Part shown: positions 36,775 through 46,838 of the stretch, one piece after another
How positions within the stretch are numbered: the first letter of the stretch is position 1
Layout: every line of letters starts with the position of its first letter
NCBI RefSeq assembly: GCF_003007735.2
Contig: NZ_PXNQ02000001.1
Location: 310,001-374,000 of the forward strand
Source: Paracoccus methylarcula
Lineage (GTDB): Bacteria > Pseudomonadota > Alphaproteobacteria > Rhodobacterales > Rhodobacteraceae
Length of the DNA: 64,000 nt
Direction of reading: 5' to 3'
Notes under the pieces: generated by a model
What the model was told of the DNA's origin: nothing
Databases searched by the model: none
The model's input: only the letters and a program-made list of their open reading frames with translations
Made by a program: the position numbers and the translations under genes

Positions 36775-37548
36775 TCAGGCGGGGATCGCGACGGGCTGGC
36801 CGTCGGGCCGGGTCAGCACCTGCATAGGCAAGCCGTAGATGGCCTGCAATGCCTCGGGCCGCATCAGGTCCGAGGGGCTGCCCTGCATCGCCAGTCGGCC
36901 GCCCTTGAGCGCAACGATATGATCGCAGAAGCGTGCGGCCATGTTGACCTCGTGCAGCACGATCACCGCGCTGCGGCTCTGGGCGTGGCACATGCGGCGG
37001 ACCAGCGCCAGCACCTCGACCTGGTGGGCGATGTCGAGCGCCGAGATGGGTTCGTCCAGCAGCAGGGTTCCGGCCTCTTGCGCGATCATCATGGCGAGCC
37101 ACGCGCGTTGCCGCTCGCCCCCGGACAGGGTGTCCACCAGCCGGTCGGCGAAATCCGCCACGCCGCATTCGTTAAGCGCCCTTTCGACGGCGGCATGATC
37201 GGCGGGGCCGAAGCGGCCAAGCGCGCCATGCCATGGATAACGGCCAAGCGCGACCAGTTCCCGCACGGTCATGCCTTCGGCGGGCGGGGTGGTCTGCGGC
37301 AGGAAGGCGAGCCGCCGCGCGTAATCGCGGGAGGCCCAGTCTTCGAGTCTGCGGTTCTCGAAGGTGACGCGGCCCAAGGCTGGAATTTGCCGGGCCAGCA
37401 CCTTGAGTAGCGTCGATTTGCCCGAGCCGTTATGCCCGATCAGCGCGACCATCTGCCCGGCGGGCAGTTGCAGGGTTATACCGTCCAGAAGGCGGCGAGT
37501 GGGGACCTCAACGGACAGGTTCTCGATCCCGAACAGCGTATGGGTCAT
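36775..37548 (-). CDS. Ferric-siderophore ABC transporter ATP-binding protein (FhuC/FecE-like)
   Basis: A 257-residue ATPase. Walker A is GHNGSGKST (residues 38-46), 'FLPQTTPPAEGMTVRELVALGRYPWHGALGRF' is typical of the iron-siderophore group, the signature is LSGGERQRAWLAMMIAQE and Walker B is LLLDEPISALD. The start is MTHTLFGIENLSV at 37548, overlapping the FhuB-like stop (ATGA); ATG 37581 upstream lies inside that gene. It drives uptake through the FhuB-like permease. The exporter-fold ABC gene follows 10 bp later. Confidence 0.93.
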   Translation of the reverse strand: MTHTLFGIENLSVEVPTRRLLDGITLQLPAGQMVALIGHNGSGKSTLLKVLARQIPALGRVTFENRRLEDWASRDYARRLAFLPQTTPPAEGMTVRELVALGRYPWHGALGRFGPADHAAVERALNECGVADFADRLVDTLSGGERQRAWLAMMIAQEAGTLLLDEPISALDIAHQVEVLALVRRMCHAQSRSAVIVLHEVNMAARFCDHIVALKGGRLAMQGSPSDLMRPEALQAIYGLPMQVLTRPDGQPVAIPA

Positions 37549-39520
37549 GTTCTCGACCTCGTCATCAGCCAGATCAGCCATGGCGCCCCGATCAGGGACG
37601 CGAACAGGCCAAGCGGCAATTCATAGGGAAATCCGGCCATCCGGGCGCCGAAATCGGCGGCCAGCATCAGGATCGCGCCGATCAGCGCCGCGCCGGTGAC
37701 GTGATCCGTGGCGCGGGCCAGCCCGATCCGGCGGGCCAGATGCGGGGCCATCAGCCCGACGAAGCTGAGCGGGCCGACCAGCATCGTCGCCGCGCCCGTG
37801 GCGATACCAGCCAGCCCGATCAGCGACAATCGCGCAAGGCGCAGGGGCAGGCCAAGACCGCCTGCGGTCTCCGCCCCCAGGGGCAGGGTCGCCAGCCAGC
37901 GCCGCGATGCCATCGCCATGATCCAGACCGACAGGGCCAGTGCCAGCAGCGGCAATGCTCCGCCCATGCCGATGGCCGAGGAAGAGCCGCTCAGCCAGCC
38001 GAGGATCATCCATGCCTGCGGACTGCCCGTTGCCATGATCGCCAGCAACACCGACGATGCCAGGGCCGAGACCGCGATTCCGGCCAGCAATACCCGCTCG
38101 GCGGGCATGTCGCGATGGCTGACGAAAGCGGCGACCAGCGCAAGCGACAATGCTGCGCCGGTCATCGCACCGGTGCTGAGCGCCGCCGCCGTCGGGGCGG
38201 CCAGCGCGAATGTGACGGCGGCATAGCCCAGAGATGCGCCTCCGGACACGCCCAGCACCTCGGGCGAGGCGAGCGGGTTTGCCGTCAGCCGTTGCAGCAA
38301 CGCCCCTGCCAGCGCCAGTGCCGCCCCGGCCGAGGCTGCGGCGATCAGACGCGGCAGGCGCAGCGGCAGGAAGGCGTTGAAGCTGGACCAGTCCAGCACC
38401 GCCCATCCATCCGGCACGCGCCCGATCCAGACCAGCACCAGCGCGGCTGCGATCAGCAGCATCCCCAACCCGAGCAGGATCCGACGAGGGCGGGCAAGGC
38501 GCGGGGCGGGGCCTTCGGCGCGCTCTGTTCCCGGCGGTGTGGAGCCGCGCAGGCGTGGCAGCAGCCAGATCAGCAGCGGTCCGCCGATCAGACCGGTCAG
38601 GGCGCCGGTCGGGAACATCTCTCCGGTCGTACCAGCCACGGTCAGAACCAGCCCGTCGCAGACCGACAGGATCAACGCGCCGACCAGCGGCGACAGGGCA
38701 AGCAGCGGCCCGATCCCGCGTGCCCCCATCGTCCGCACCAGTGCCGGGGCGGCGAGGCCTACGAAGGCGATCAGCCCCAACTCGGCCGAGACGCAGGCCG
38801 CGATCCACACCGCAAGCGCCGCCGCCGCCAGCCGCACCAGCGCGACATTCATCCCAGCCCCGCAGCCCCCTCTGCCCCGAGCGACAGCACACGCAGGGGG
38901 CGTGCCAGCAGCGCCGCGCCAAGACCGCCAAGCACAAGAACCAGTGCCAGCGATTGCACGCCCGACCAGTCCTGCTGGACCAATGCGCCGCCGTTCCAGA
39001 TCACCAGCGACAGCAGGTATTGCCCTTGGGCAAGCGTGACGGCGGTTGCGATGGCGCTGGCGGTCATGCCGACGAGCATCCCGGCGATGACCATGGTGAC
39101 GGGGGCAAAGGCCCGCTGCGCTCCGATCAGCAGGACCAGTCCGGCGGCCAGCCCCGCCCCGGTCATGGCGACGGGCCAGCGCCCGACCTCCAGCAAATCG
39201 GGGGCGATGATCGTTGCCAGCACCAACGCCAATTGTGCCCCGGACGAGATGCCAAGCGTGGTGGGATCTGCCACCGGGTTACGCAGCACCGCCTGCAGGA
39301 TTGCCCCCGACAACCCGAGCGCAGCCCCGGCCAGCAGCGCGATCATTCCGCGCGGCATCAGGCCGAACGCCAGCAGGATCTGCTGAAGGCTCATCCCGCC
39401 GGGCCGGAAGGGCAGGGCGGGCCATTCCGCCAAGGGCAACAGCCTGATGGCCGCCAGCCACCACAGGCCGAATGCCAGGAATGCCGCAAGCGGCAGCCAT
39501 ATGCGGATGCCGCGGCTCAT
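37545..39520 (-). pseudogene. FhuB-like double-length ferric-siderophore permease, one missing base between halves
   Basis: Printed as two ORFs. The first starts MSRGIRIWLPLAAF at 39520 and stops at 38849; the second starts MNVALVRLAAAALAVW at 38852 (ATGA overlap). The junction falls inside a single FecCD domain: 'LSLGAEGAAGLG' followed by 'MNVALVR' is the normal LG-x-NV segment. Adding one G gives a continuous 658-residue protein, essentially E. coli FhuB length (660), with two FecCD halves of about ten TM segments each. The gene start overlaps the FhuD-like stop. It imports ferric hydroxamate-type siderophores with the FhuC- and FhuD-like proteins. Natural splitting by coupled translation is possible but would cut a domain in two. 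Confidence 0.85.
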
Positions 39521-40425
39521 ATGTCGGTTGCCGGTCCGTCGCGAAATGCCTGCTCCAGCAGCCGGGCAAAGCGTAGCGCCGATGGAATCCCGCCAAAGGC
39601 ATTCATATCGGGCAGCCTGTAAAGCCGTCCCTGCCTGACCGGCGGCAGGGCCCGCCACAAGACGCTGCGCGACAGCCCCCGCTGCGCCTCGGCGGGGATT
39701 TCTCCGATGATGACCAGCCGCGCCTCGGGCATTGTTGCCAGCCGCTCGATGGGCACCGGGGCCATGAAGCTGAACTTGGTTTCCCCGCTCCAGGCATTGC
39801 GCAGGCCAAGCCGGTTCAAGGTGCTGCCGAACAGGCTGTCGAAACCGAAGGCGCGCAGATGCCGGGCATCGCCGATATTGACCAGGCAGACGGGCCGGTC
39901 GGCGAACCCGGCCAGCTCCTTCGCGTGCCGGTCGAGCGTGGCTTCGGCATCGCTCCGGGCCTGCTTGCCTGCCTGCGGATCGTCCACCACTTCGGCGAGC
40001 GCATCCAGCGCGGCCAAGGTCTTGGGCAAGGGAGCTTCGCCGGGCGTATAGAAGGGCAGCGACAGGACCGGGGCCAGCGCCTTCAGCCGCCCTTCGTAAT
40101 GGGTGTAATAGGGCGAACTCAGGATCAGGTCGGGGCGGGTGAGTTGCAGCAGTTCGTAATTCGGCGCCCCGCGCAGGCCCAGATCGACGACATCATCGGG
40201 GACCACCGGCTCGACCGCATCGGCGCGGAAGCGGATCAGTTCACAGGCCGCAACCGGCATATGCCCGATGGCGATGGCGGTTTCCAGCATCGCCCAATCG
40301 ATTGCGGCCAGCCGGGGGCGCACTGACGCCGCCCGCAAAGGCAGGCCCGCCGCCAGCATCATGCCGGCGGCGGTCAGGAAGGCGCGACGATCAGGCCGCA
40401 GGGACACGGCCCGGCCTGTTACCAC
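39517..40425 (-). CDS. Ferric-siderophore periplasmic binding protein (FhuD-like)
   Basis: A 302-residue precursor with a twin-arginine-like leader (RPDRRAFLTAAGMMLAAGLPLRA, residues about 11-33), as in E. coli FhuD. The mature protein has two lobes joined by a long helix: 'RLAAIDWAMLETAIAIGHMPVAACEL', 'LILSSPYYTHYEGRLKALAPVL', and the C-terminal 'FGGIPSALRFARLLEQAF'. These resemble FhuD more than FepB or BtuF. It starts at GTG 40425, overlapping the end of the receptor gene; GTG 40407 is an alternative. It hands ferric siderophore to the FhuB-like permease, whose start overlaps its stop. Confidence 0.88.
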   Translation of the reverse strand: MVTGRAVSLRPDRRAFLTAAGMMLAAGLPLRAASVRPRLAAIDWAMLETAIAIGHMPVAACELIRFRADAVEPVVPDDVVDLGLRGAPNYELLQLTRPDLILSSPYYTHYEGRLKALAPVLSLPFYTPGEAPLPKTLAALDALAEVVDDPQAGKQARSDAEATLDRHAKELAGFADRPVCLVNIGDARHLRAFGFDSLFGSTLNRLGLRNAWSGETKFSFMAPVPIERLATMPEARLVIIGEIPAEAQRGLSRSVLWRALPPVRQGRLYRLPDMNAFGGIPSALRFARLLEQAFRDGPATDI

Positions 40426-42511
40426 TTGTAGCTGACCTTGGCCGACACGGTGCGGCCCTCGCCATAAGAGCAGTAGGAGAAGCCGCAGCTTGCCACATAG
40501 GTCTCGTCGGTGAGGTTGCTGACATTCAGCGAAGTCTCGATATTGCCGCGGGTATAGCTTGCCGCGAGATCGACCAGTGTGACGCTGTCCAGTTCAATCG
40601 TATTCGCGGTGTCGGTGAAACGCGAGCCGATATAGCGCACACCCCCGCCGACACGCCAGCCGTTGCCGAAATCGCGGTCGAGCCAGATGCTGGCCAGATG
40701 CCGGGGGGCGTTTATCATGCATTGCCATGAGTGGCTTCGCCTTTGGCAACCTGTTCGGTCTTGTTATAGGCATAGCCGGCGCGCAGGTCCCAGCCATCTG
40801 CGATCTCGGCTGTGGCTTCCAGCTCGAAGCCACGGGATTTCACCTCGCCGATCTGTTGATAGCGGGTTGGGGTGGTCTTCGGGATGGCGTATTTCACGTT
40901 GGTCTGGCGCAGATCATAGACCGAGGCCGTGATCAGGCCGTCAAATACGGTTGGCTGATACTTGACGCCGATTTCCCACTGCCTGCCTTCGGTGGGCTTC
41001 AGCATGTTGCCGTCGAGATCGAGCCCGGTTTCAGGATCATAGGATGTCGCATAGCTGACATAGGGCATCACGCCATTCGCAAGGACATAGGACAGTCCGG
41101 CGCGGCCGGTCAGTTCGTTATCCTTGAACTCGGCGGGATTGCCGTATTGGCTGCCGGCCTGTTCGACCCAATCATAGCGAAGGCCAAATGACCCGCGCCA
41201 GTTGTTATAGGCAATCTCGTCCTGCACATACAGCCCGACCTGTTTGAAGGTGATGCTTCCGGCGCTCGGTTCTCCGGTGAAGACCGGAGCCGTGCCGTAA
41301 TAGTCCGGATCGCGCCAGTTCAGATCAGAGGCGGAGCCGAAATGGCTGCTCTCGTCGGCTTCATATTTCAGCACGTCCACGCCGACCAGGATCTGGTGGG
41401 TGGCCTGGCCCGTCACCACCTCGCCGGACAGGCGGGTATCAAGGCTGATGGCGTCGCTTTCCTCGATCTGGTGGCTCGAGCCGCGGGTAAAGGCGTCGGG
41501 GTTACCCTCGACCATGCTTCCGGCATAGGTGCCCTTGTATTCCCAGTCCAGTTTTTCGTAGCGGAAGCCCTGGCTGAGCGTCCAGCCATTGTCCAGCTCA
41601 TGACTGACCTCAACGCCGAGGTTCCACATCGTGCGGTCGCTGTCATCCCAGTTCTTCTGGCCGGTATAAAGCTCGCGCAGATAGTCGTGATCTACATCGG
41701 GGTTCTGCGCCAGTGCGACTGGTACACCCGTTGGCGAAATGGGTGAATCATTCGTGTAGGATGCGAGGAAGTCGATCGTGGTCCCATCGCCGGGATTCCA
41801 GCGGGCTGCACCGGCGAGATAACCCCGCTTGTTGGTCAGATCCTCGATCTGGGTGCTGTCGTCGCGGGTAATGCCGGTCAGGCGCCAGGACAGATCCTCC
41901 GTGACGGTGCGGTTGACGTCAAAAAACAGCTGCGCGCTCTGATTGCTGTCATAGCCGATACCGACTTCTCCGAAATCGGTCGATTGCGCACGTTTCTGCA
42001 CCTGGTTGATGATCCCGGCGGGGGAGCCGGCGCCATACAGGGACGAGGATGGACCACGCAGAACCTCGACCTGCTGCATGCCATAGGTTTCATATGACAG
42101 CGCCCCGAAATAACGGAACTGCCGAAGCCCGTTCACATATTGCGCGCTCTCGGCCGAAAAGCCCCGGAAGGTGGGGTTGTTGAAGCGAGGGTCTTCGCCG
42201 AAGGGTTGGCCCAGCACACCCGAGGTGTATGACAGGGCCTGCCCCAGGTTCTCGGCCCCCTGATCCCTGATCTGCTGGTTGGTCACGACCGAAACGCTTT
42301 GCTGGGTTTCCGCCAGCGGCGTGTCGGACTTCGTTGCAATCTGCCCGTAGCTGGCGACATAACCCTCGGACGCGGCGGCCGTATCGGTGGTTGCCGTCAG
42401 GACGATCGGGTCCAGGACGATGACATTCTGATCGTCCTGCGCCAGTGCTGCCGTGGCAAGGGCGATACTGCTGACGCCGGCAAGGCGGAGGATACGGAAG
42501 CTGGGAGACAT
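40419..42511 (-). pseudogene. TonB-dependent siderophore receptor (FhuA-like), one missing base
   Basis: Signal peptide about residues 1-24 (MSPSFRILRLAGVSSIALATAALA), a TonB-box-like start (VIVLDPIVLTATT), a plug domain with 'QQVEVLRGPSSSLYGAGSPAGIINQVQKR', and a 22-strand barrel. The frame breaks at 40716 (GCATGATA, where GCAATGATA is expected). The remaining 99 residues, 'MINAPRHLASIW' to 'GEGRTVSAKVSYKW' with the usual aromatic C-terminus, are in the next frame. Restored length is 697. It is first in the siderophore uptake operon. Upstream, a minus-strand TTGACA (42574-42579) could be a -35 box, but I see no convincing Fur, Irr or RirA site in the 256-bp gap. Confidence 0.88.
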
Positions 42512-42767
42512 ACGGGACCTGCCTGAAGGAAGAGGAACTGATATGCCGACAAATCGACTAAAACACTAAGGAATGTCAAATCGATCAGCCAAGTTTTCCG
42601 GTTCGCGGCCCGGGATATTCACTGATTGTGACCGAATCACAACGATCGGTCCGGCAGGATCGCGATCCCTGGGCCGGATCAAGGATAGGTTATCTCGGCA
42701 TGCCTGGTCTCGACATCGCGGCCATCCCGCCTATCTGTCGCCGGAGCGGGATAGGGAAGACAGAGAC

Positions 42768-44195
42768 GTGACAATCGCCAATCCAGAGGGATCACTGGGT
42801 CCCGCATTGTATTTCCGCAGCCATGCCGACGGAATCACGCGGCTGGCCGCCTTGGTCATTCGTCCTCATGGCATGGAGGCTCCGGGCGGATTGCGGGCCG
42901 GGAACACAGTGTTCGAAGCCACCCTGCTGGCCGAACCGGCCGGGATCTCGGTCTGGCGCTACGATTTCCAGCTTGGCCCCGATGACGACGGTTATGAGTT
43001 CGAGGGCCGTTTCCACCCCGTCAATACCGATGTGACCGGCGATATGCGGATCGCGTTCGTTTCCTGCAATGGCGAGGAAGAGGGCGATCTGGAACGTGAT
43101 GGTGCAGAACGCAACGCCATGTGGGCGCGCCTTGCCGCCCAGCATGAGGCGGCGCCCTTTGCCTTGATGCTGCAGGGGGGTGACCAGATCTATGCCGATG
43201 AGGTCACAAGGGGCCATCCGTTGAGCGATGACTGGCCCGACAGGGTCCCGCGCGATGCTTCTGCGTCGGAAATCGAGGAATTGCGCCATTACCTGCGTGA
43301 GCGCTTTGTGCGCCGCTATCTCGAGGTGATGGGAGCGGCGGAATATGCCGGGCTGGCGGCCTCGGTTCCCAGCCTGTCGGTCTGGGACGATCACGATATC
43401 TGCGATGGCTGGGGATCGCTCAAGGATAACCGGACCAATTCCGCCGTGGGGCGGGCCTTGTTCCAATCCGCGCGTGAAATGTATCTGCTGTTCCAGCATG
43501 CCGCGACCGAGGCGGATATCCCCGATCTCTTCATGGATCAGCAGGGCGCCAGCCTGGGCTGGTGGCGAAGCTTGCCGGGCCTGACGATCATCGCGCCGGA
43601 TCTGCGCTCGGAACGTACGCGCCACCGGGTCATGGGAGAGGCGGGATGGCACGGTCTGCGCCAGGTCCGGCCGGTCGAGGGGCAGGTCATGCTGGTCTCC
43701 AGCGTGCCGTTGCTCGGTCCCCGCCTCTCGCTGGTCGAGATGCTGATGATGGCGATCCCCCGCATGCAGCATTACGAGGACGATCTGCGCGACCAGTGGC
43801 AGAGCCGCGCCCATCGCGCCGAATGGCGCGAGATGCTGCGCGAGGTGCTGAAACTGCGCCAGGCCGGTCCGCTCACGGTGATCTCGGGCGAGATTCACCT
43901 GGCGACACGGGCCGAAATGGGCGTGGGGGAAGAGCATATCCACCAGCTGGTGGCCTCGGGCATCTCGCACCGTGCTCCGCCCAAGGGCTATGCGAAGGGC
44001 TTGGGCTGGCTGGCCGGGTTGGGCGAGGGGCCGTTGCCGGATCGTCAGATTCGCATCCTGCCGCTGCCGGGGCAAAGGCAGCGCTATGTCGCCGAACGGA
44101 ATTTCCTGGTGCTGGAGCGGCAAGGCGGGGCCTGGCAAGCCGTCTGGCACCTGGAAGAAAGCGGCCCGACGCCGCCATTGCCGATATCGGACTGA
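42768..44195 (+). CDS. PhoD-like metallophosphatase (alkaline phosphatase D family)
   Basis: 475 residues from GTG 42768, behind AGGGAAGA; the frame is open to 42573 but the extra N-terminus is not family-like. The PhoD-like metallophosphatase core has 'MRIAFVSCNG', 'FALMLQGGDQIYADEV' (metal-site Asp), 'SLSVWDDHDICDGWGS' (DDHD motif) and 'LTVISGEIHLATRAEMG' (late metal-binding His). There is no signal peptide, so it is probably cytoplasmic, unlike secreted PhoD. Substrate unknown: a phosphomonoester or phosphodiester. It stands alone between the siderophore operon and the convergent ClC gene. Confidence 0.8.
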   Translation: MTIANPEGSLGPALYFRSHADGITRLAALVIRPHGMEAPGGLRAGNTVFEATLLAEPAGISVWRYDFQLGPDDDGYEFEGRFHPVNTDVTGDMRIAFVSCNGEEEGDLERDGAERNAMWARLAAQHEAAPFALMLQGGDQIYADEVTRGHPLSDDWPDRVPRDASASEIEELRHYLRERFVRRYLEVMGAAEYAGLAASVPSLSVWDDHDICDGWGSLKDNRTNSAVGRALFQSAREMYLLFQHAATEADIPDLFMDQQGASLGWWRSLPGLTIIAPDLRSERTRHRVMGEAGWHGLRQVRPVEGQVMLVSSVPLLGPRLSLVEMLMMAIPRMQHYEDDLRDQWQSRAHRAEWREMLREVLKLRQAGPLTVISGEIHLATRAEMGVGEEHIHQLVASGISHRAPPKGYAKGLGWLAGLGEGPLPDRQIRILPLPGQRQRYVAERNFLVLERQGGAWQAVWHLEESGPTPPLPISD

Positions 44196-44242
44196 TCCAA
44201 CCCGTGACCTGTTGCGCGTTGCAAGGGCCGGGGCAGCGCAGT

Positions 44243-45877
44243 CTAGCTATGTTCCTCGGCGGCGGTTTCGGCCAATGCCTGGTTCAGTGCGCGCAGGGCG
44301 TCGATATGATACACGACGCCGATGATCTCGGGACCCGGAAGATCGCTTGCCGCTTCCCCGGTCTCCGAAGGTTCCGGAGGGCGGATCACCGGCAGGAAGG
44401 CCGCTCCGGTCCGGTCGAATTCACGCAGCGCCTGGTCGAACCTGGTCCCTTCGGTCAGTGCCTGGCCGGCGGCCAGCAGGTTGCGGGTCAGGTCGGGCGA
44501 TGGGGTGTTCTCGGCATCCATCGGGCGAATGATGGCGGTTATGCGCATCTTATGCGGCAGCCATACCTGCGGCCCCTCGGCGACATGGACATGGCGGTTT
44601 TCAAGCTGCGTCAGGAAGAACGAGCGATGCACCAGCCGTGACGCGAGGGCGGAACTGAGCGATATGGCGGTCATCACCGCAATGCCGGTTTGCCAGTCCC
44701 CGGTCATTTCGAATACGATCAGGGCAGTCGAGATCGGTGCACCCAGGATCGCCGCTCCGACAGCGCCCATGCCCGCGAAAGCATAGAGATTGACCGAGCC
44801 CGAGACATCGGGCAGCACCGCCGTCGCGACGATGCCGAAGGCCAGCCCGGTCAGCGATCCCATGACCAGCGCGGGTGAGAATATGCCGCCACCCATCCGC
44901 CCGCCAAAGGTGATCGCCACGGCGATGGCCTTGACCACGGCAAAGATGATCGCGGCGGCGAACCCGATCTGGCCTGCCAGCGCCGCCGCCGTGGTCTCGT
45001 AGCCGACGCCGATGATATGCGGGAAGGGGATGGCGATCAGCCCGAGCAGCAATCCGGCGATGGCCGGGCGCGACCAGCGCGGCCAGCCGATCCGGCCCAT
45101 GACCCGGTCACCGATCTTCTCGGCCCGGAAGATCGCCTTCATCATCGCCGCCGCCACCAGTGCCGAGACGAGGCCCAGCAGCATGAAGGCGGGCAATTCG
45201 ACATAGAATGCGAGGCCGATTTCCTGCTGCAGATCGAATTCGGTCAGCCCGCCGAATTGCAGGCGGTTGATCACGGTTCCCGCCACGGCAGAGATGGCGA
45301 TGGGCGCGAATGCGTGCAGGGCGAAATGGCGCAGCACCACCTCATGCGCGAAAAGTGCACCGGCGATGGGAGCGTTGAAGCTGGCGGCGACCGCGCCCGC
45401 GACGGCGCAGCCCAGCAGGTCGCGGCCGGTCATCGGGCTGGCCTTGATACGCCCGGCGATGGCGGTCGAAATCACCCCGGCCAGATGCACCACCGGTCCC
45501 TCGCGGCCGGAACTGCCGCCCGTTCCGAGGGTGATCAGCGAGGCCGCCGCCGATGCCAGCCCCTCGCGCGTTTCGACCCGCCCGCCTTCCAGCGCCGCGC
45601 CTTCGATGACATCGGCCACGGCGCGGACGCGTCCGTCGGGGGTGAAGCGATCCAGGATCAGCCCCACGATCAACCCGCCGGTCACTGGCACGATCAGCAC
45701 CCAGTACCAGGGAAGCCGCTCGGCCATGGTGGCCAGGGTCAGGTCGTCGGCACCGTAGACGAGATGCTCCAACGCGCTGATACTCAGGCGAAATCCCAGG
45801 GCAGCAAAGCCAGCCGCGATACCGATCAGCAGCGCCAGCAGCCAGAACTGTATCTGGCTTGGCCCATTGTCGCGCAT
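44243..45877 (-). CDS. ClC family chloride channel with C-terminal CBS-like region
   Basis: 544 residues from ATG 45877. An in-frame ATG at 45976 gives a 33-residue longer form and cannot be excluded. Ion-path motifs are GSSGREGPVVH (gating Glu present), 'SFNAPIAGALFAHEVVLRH' and 'GGRMGGGIFSPALVMG'. At the internal proton-glutamate position (the second Glu of FIIEE in ClcA) this protein has Val (AHEV), as in ClC channels, so a channel rather than a Cl-/H+ antiporter is plausible. A hydrophilic tail (about residues 415-544) resembles a CBS region. The gene stands alone. Confidence 0.88.
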   Translation of the reverse strand: MRDNGPSQIQFWLLALLIGIAAGFAALGFRLSISALEHLVYGADDLTLATMAERLPWYWVLIVPVTGGLIVGLILDRFTPDGRVRAVADVIEGAALEGGRVETREGLASAAASLITLGTGGSSGREGPVVHLAGVISTAIAGRIKASPMTGRDLLGCAVAGAVAASFNAPIAGALFAHEVVLRHFALHAFAPIAISAVAGTVINRLQFGGLTEFDLQQEIGLAFYVELPAFMLLGLVSALVAAAMMKAIFRAEKIGDRVMGRIGWPRWSRPAIAGLLLGLIAIPFPHIIGVGYETTAAALAGQIGFAAAIIFAVVKAIAVAITFGGRMGGGIFSPALVMGSLTGLAFGIVATAVLPDVSGSVNLYAFAGMGAVGAAILGAPISTALIVFEMTGDWQTGIAVMTAISLSSALASRLVHRSFFLTQLENRHVHVAEGPQVWLPHKMRITAIIRPMDAENTPSPDLTRNLLAAGQALTEGTRFDQALREFDRTGAAFLPVIRPPEPSETGEAASDLPGPEIIGVVYHIDALRALNQALAETAAEEHS

Positions 45878-46013
45878 GATACGAACCGCCCGGCAGCAAT
45901 GACCGTGAAGGCCCTGCCAGCCTGATGCAAACCATCTATGCAAGTTGTCACCACTTACAGGGGGCATATCACTCATTCCGCTTTCACAGTAATTTTCCGA
46001 TAGTTCCAGCGGA

Positions 46014-46838
46014 TCACAAATCCCATGCCCGGTCGAGCATTTCGGGTATAGTTTTATGTAGTTTCTCAAATCCCCCGGGCCGCCAGCCCATCGCCGTGAG
46101 CCGGTCGCATTTCAGGACCCGCAGCGTCGCGGTATCCGCGCGCGGAGGCAGGGGCGAGGTGCTGCCGGTCACGCGCCGGACCTCTGCCAGCAGGTCATGC
46201 CGGTCAAGCACCAGGTCGCTGGCATTCACGCTGGACGGCGGCGCCTTCTGCCCCAGCAAAAGCAGCATCGCATCGGCAAGATCACCGCCATGCAGCTCGG
46301 TTCCGACACGCGGGGTGATTGTCCTGCCGGCGAGGTAATCCGCAAACAGGTCGCGCCATTTATGCGCGGGCCCGGGGCCATAGATGCCGGTGGCCCGGAT
46401 CGAGGTGCCATGCAGGCCAAGGCTGCGCAGATGCTCTTCGGCCCTGGCCTTGACCTCGCCATAGAGATTTGCCGGGCGGGTGGGCAAATCCTCGGTCAGT
46501 TCGATATCCGGGGGATGGCCGTCGTGAACGGCGCGGGATGAGAGAAACAGGATGCGCCCCACACCGGAACCCGCCGCGGCATCGAACAGCCGGATCGTGC
46601 CGTCCAGATTCGCCCGGCGGAAAGTTTCGGGATCGTCTCCTTCGCCGCCGCGATAGCGGCCGGGTCGATGGGCGAAGGCGCAATGGATCAACGCGTCATG
46701 CCCCGACAGGTCGGGGGCATGGCCAAGCATGTAGCCGCCGCGGCGATCAAGGACCGTGACCTCATGTCCGGCAGACCGCGCGGCCCGCAATGCGAAGCCG
46801 CCGACGATCCCGCCCGCACCGGTCAGGGCGATCCGCAT
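46014..46838 (-). CDS. NAD-dependent epimerase/dehydratase family protein
   Basis: A 274-residue extended SDR. The Rossmann loop is TGAGGIVGG (residues 5-13), then 'HDALIHCAFAH', 'RILFLSSRAVHDG', and the active-site pair in 'LYGEVKARAEEHL' (Tyr and Lys of YxxxK), followed by 'IRATGIYGPGPAHKW'. It probably acts on a nucleotide sugar. Its ATG overlaps the stop of the upstream glycosyltransferase (ATGA), so the two are coupled and probably work on one glycan or glycoside. Substrate unknown. Confidence 0.85.
   Translation of the reverse strand: MRIALTGAGGIVGGFALRAARSAGHEVTVLDRRGGYMLGHAPDLSGHDALIHCAFAHRPGRYRGGEGDDPETFRRANLDGTIRLFDAAAGSGVGRILFLSSRAVHDGHPPDIELTEDLPTRPANLYGEVKARAEEHLRSLGLHGTSIRATGIYGPGPAHKWRDLFADYLAGRTITPRVGTELHGGDLADAMLLLLGQKAPPSSVNASDLVLDRHDLLAEVRRVTGSTSPLPPRADTATLRVLKCDRLTAMGWRPGGFEKLHKTIPEMLDRAWDL

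Noticed and set aside
38849..38852. ATGA overlap splitting the FhuB-like permease into two naturally coupled genes
   Set aside because: The junction cuts a conserved segment within one FecCD domain, and one added base gives the exact FhuB length. Other genes in the window show the same one-base loss, so an error is the simpler reading, although a real split is not excluded.
42512..42767. A Fur, Irr or RirA operator upstream of the TonB receptor
   Set aside because: The AT-rich stretch around 42550-42580 has a TTGACA but no convincing -10 box and no palindrome matching known iron boxes, so I cannot support a site although iron control is likely.
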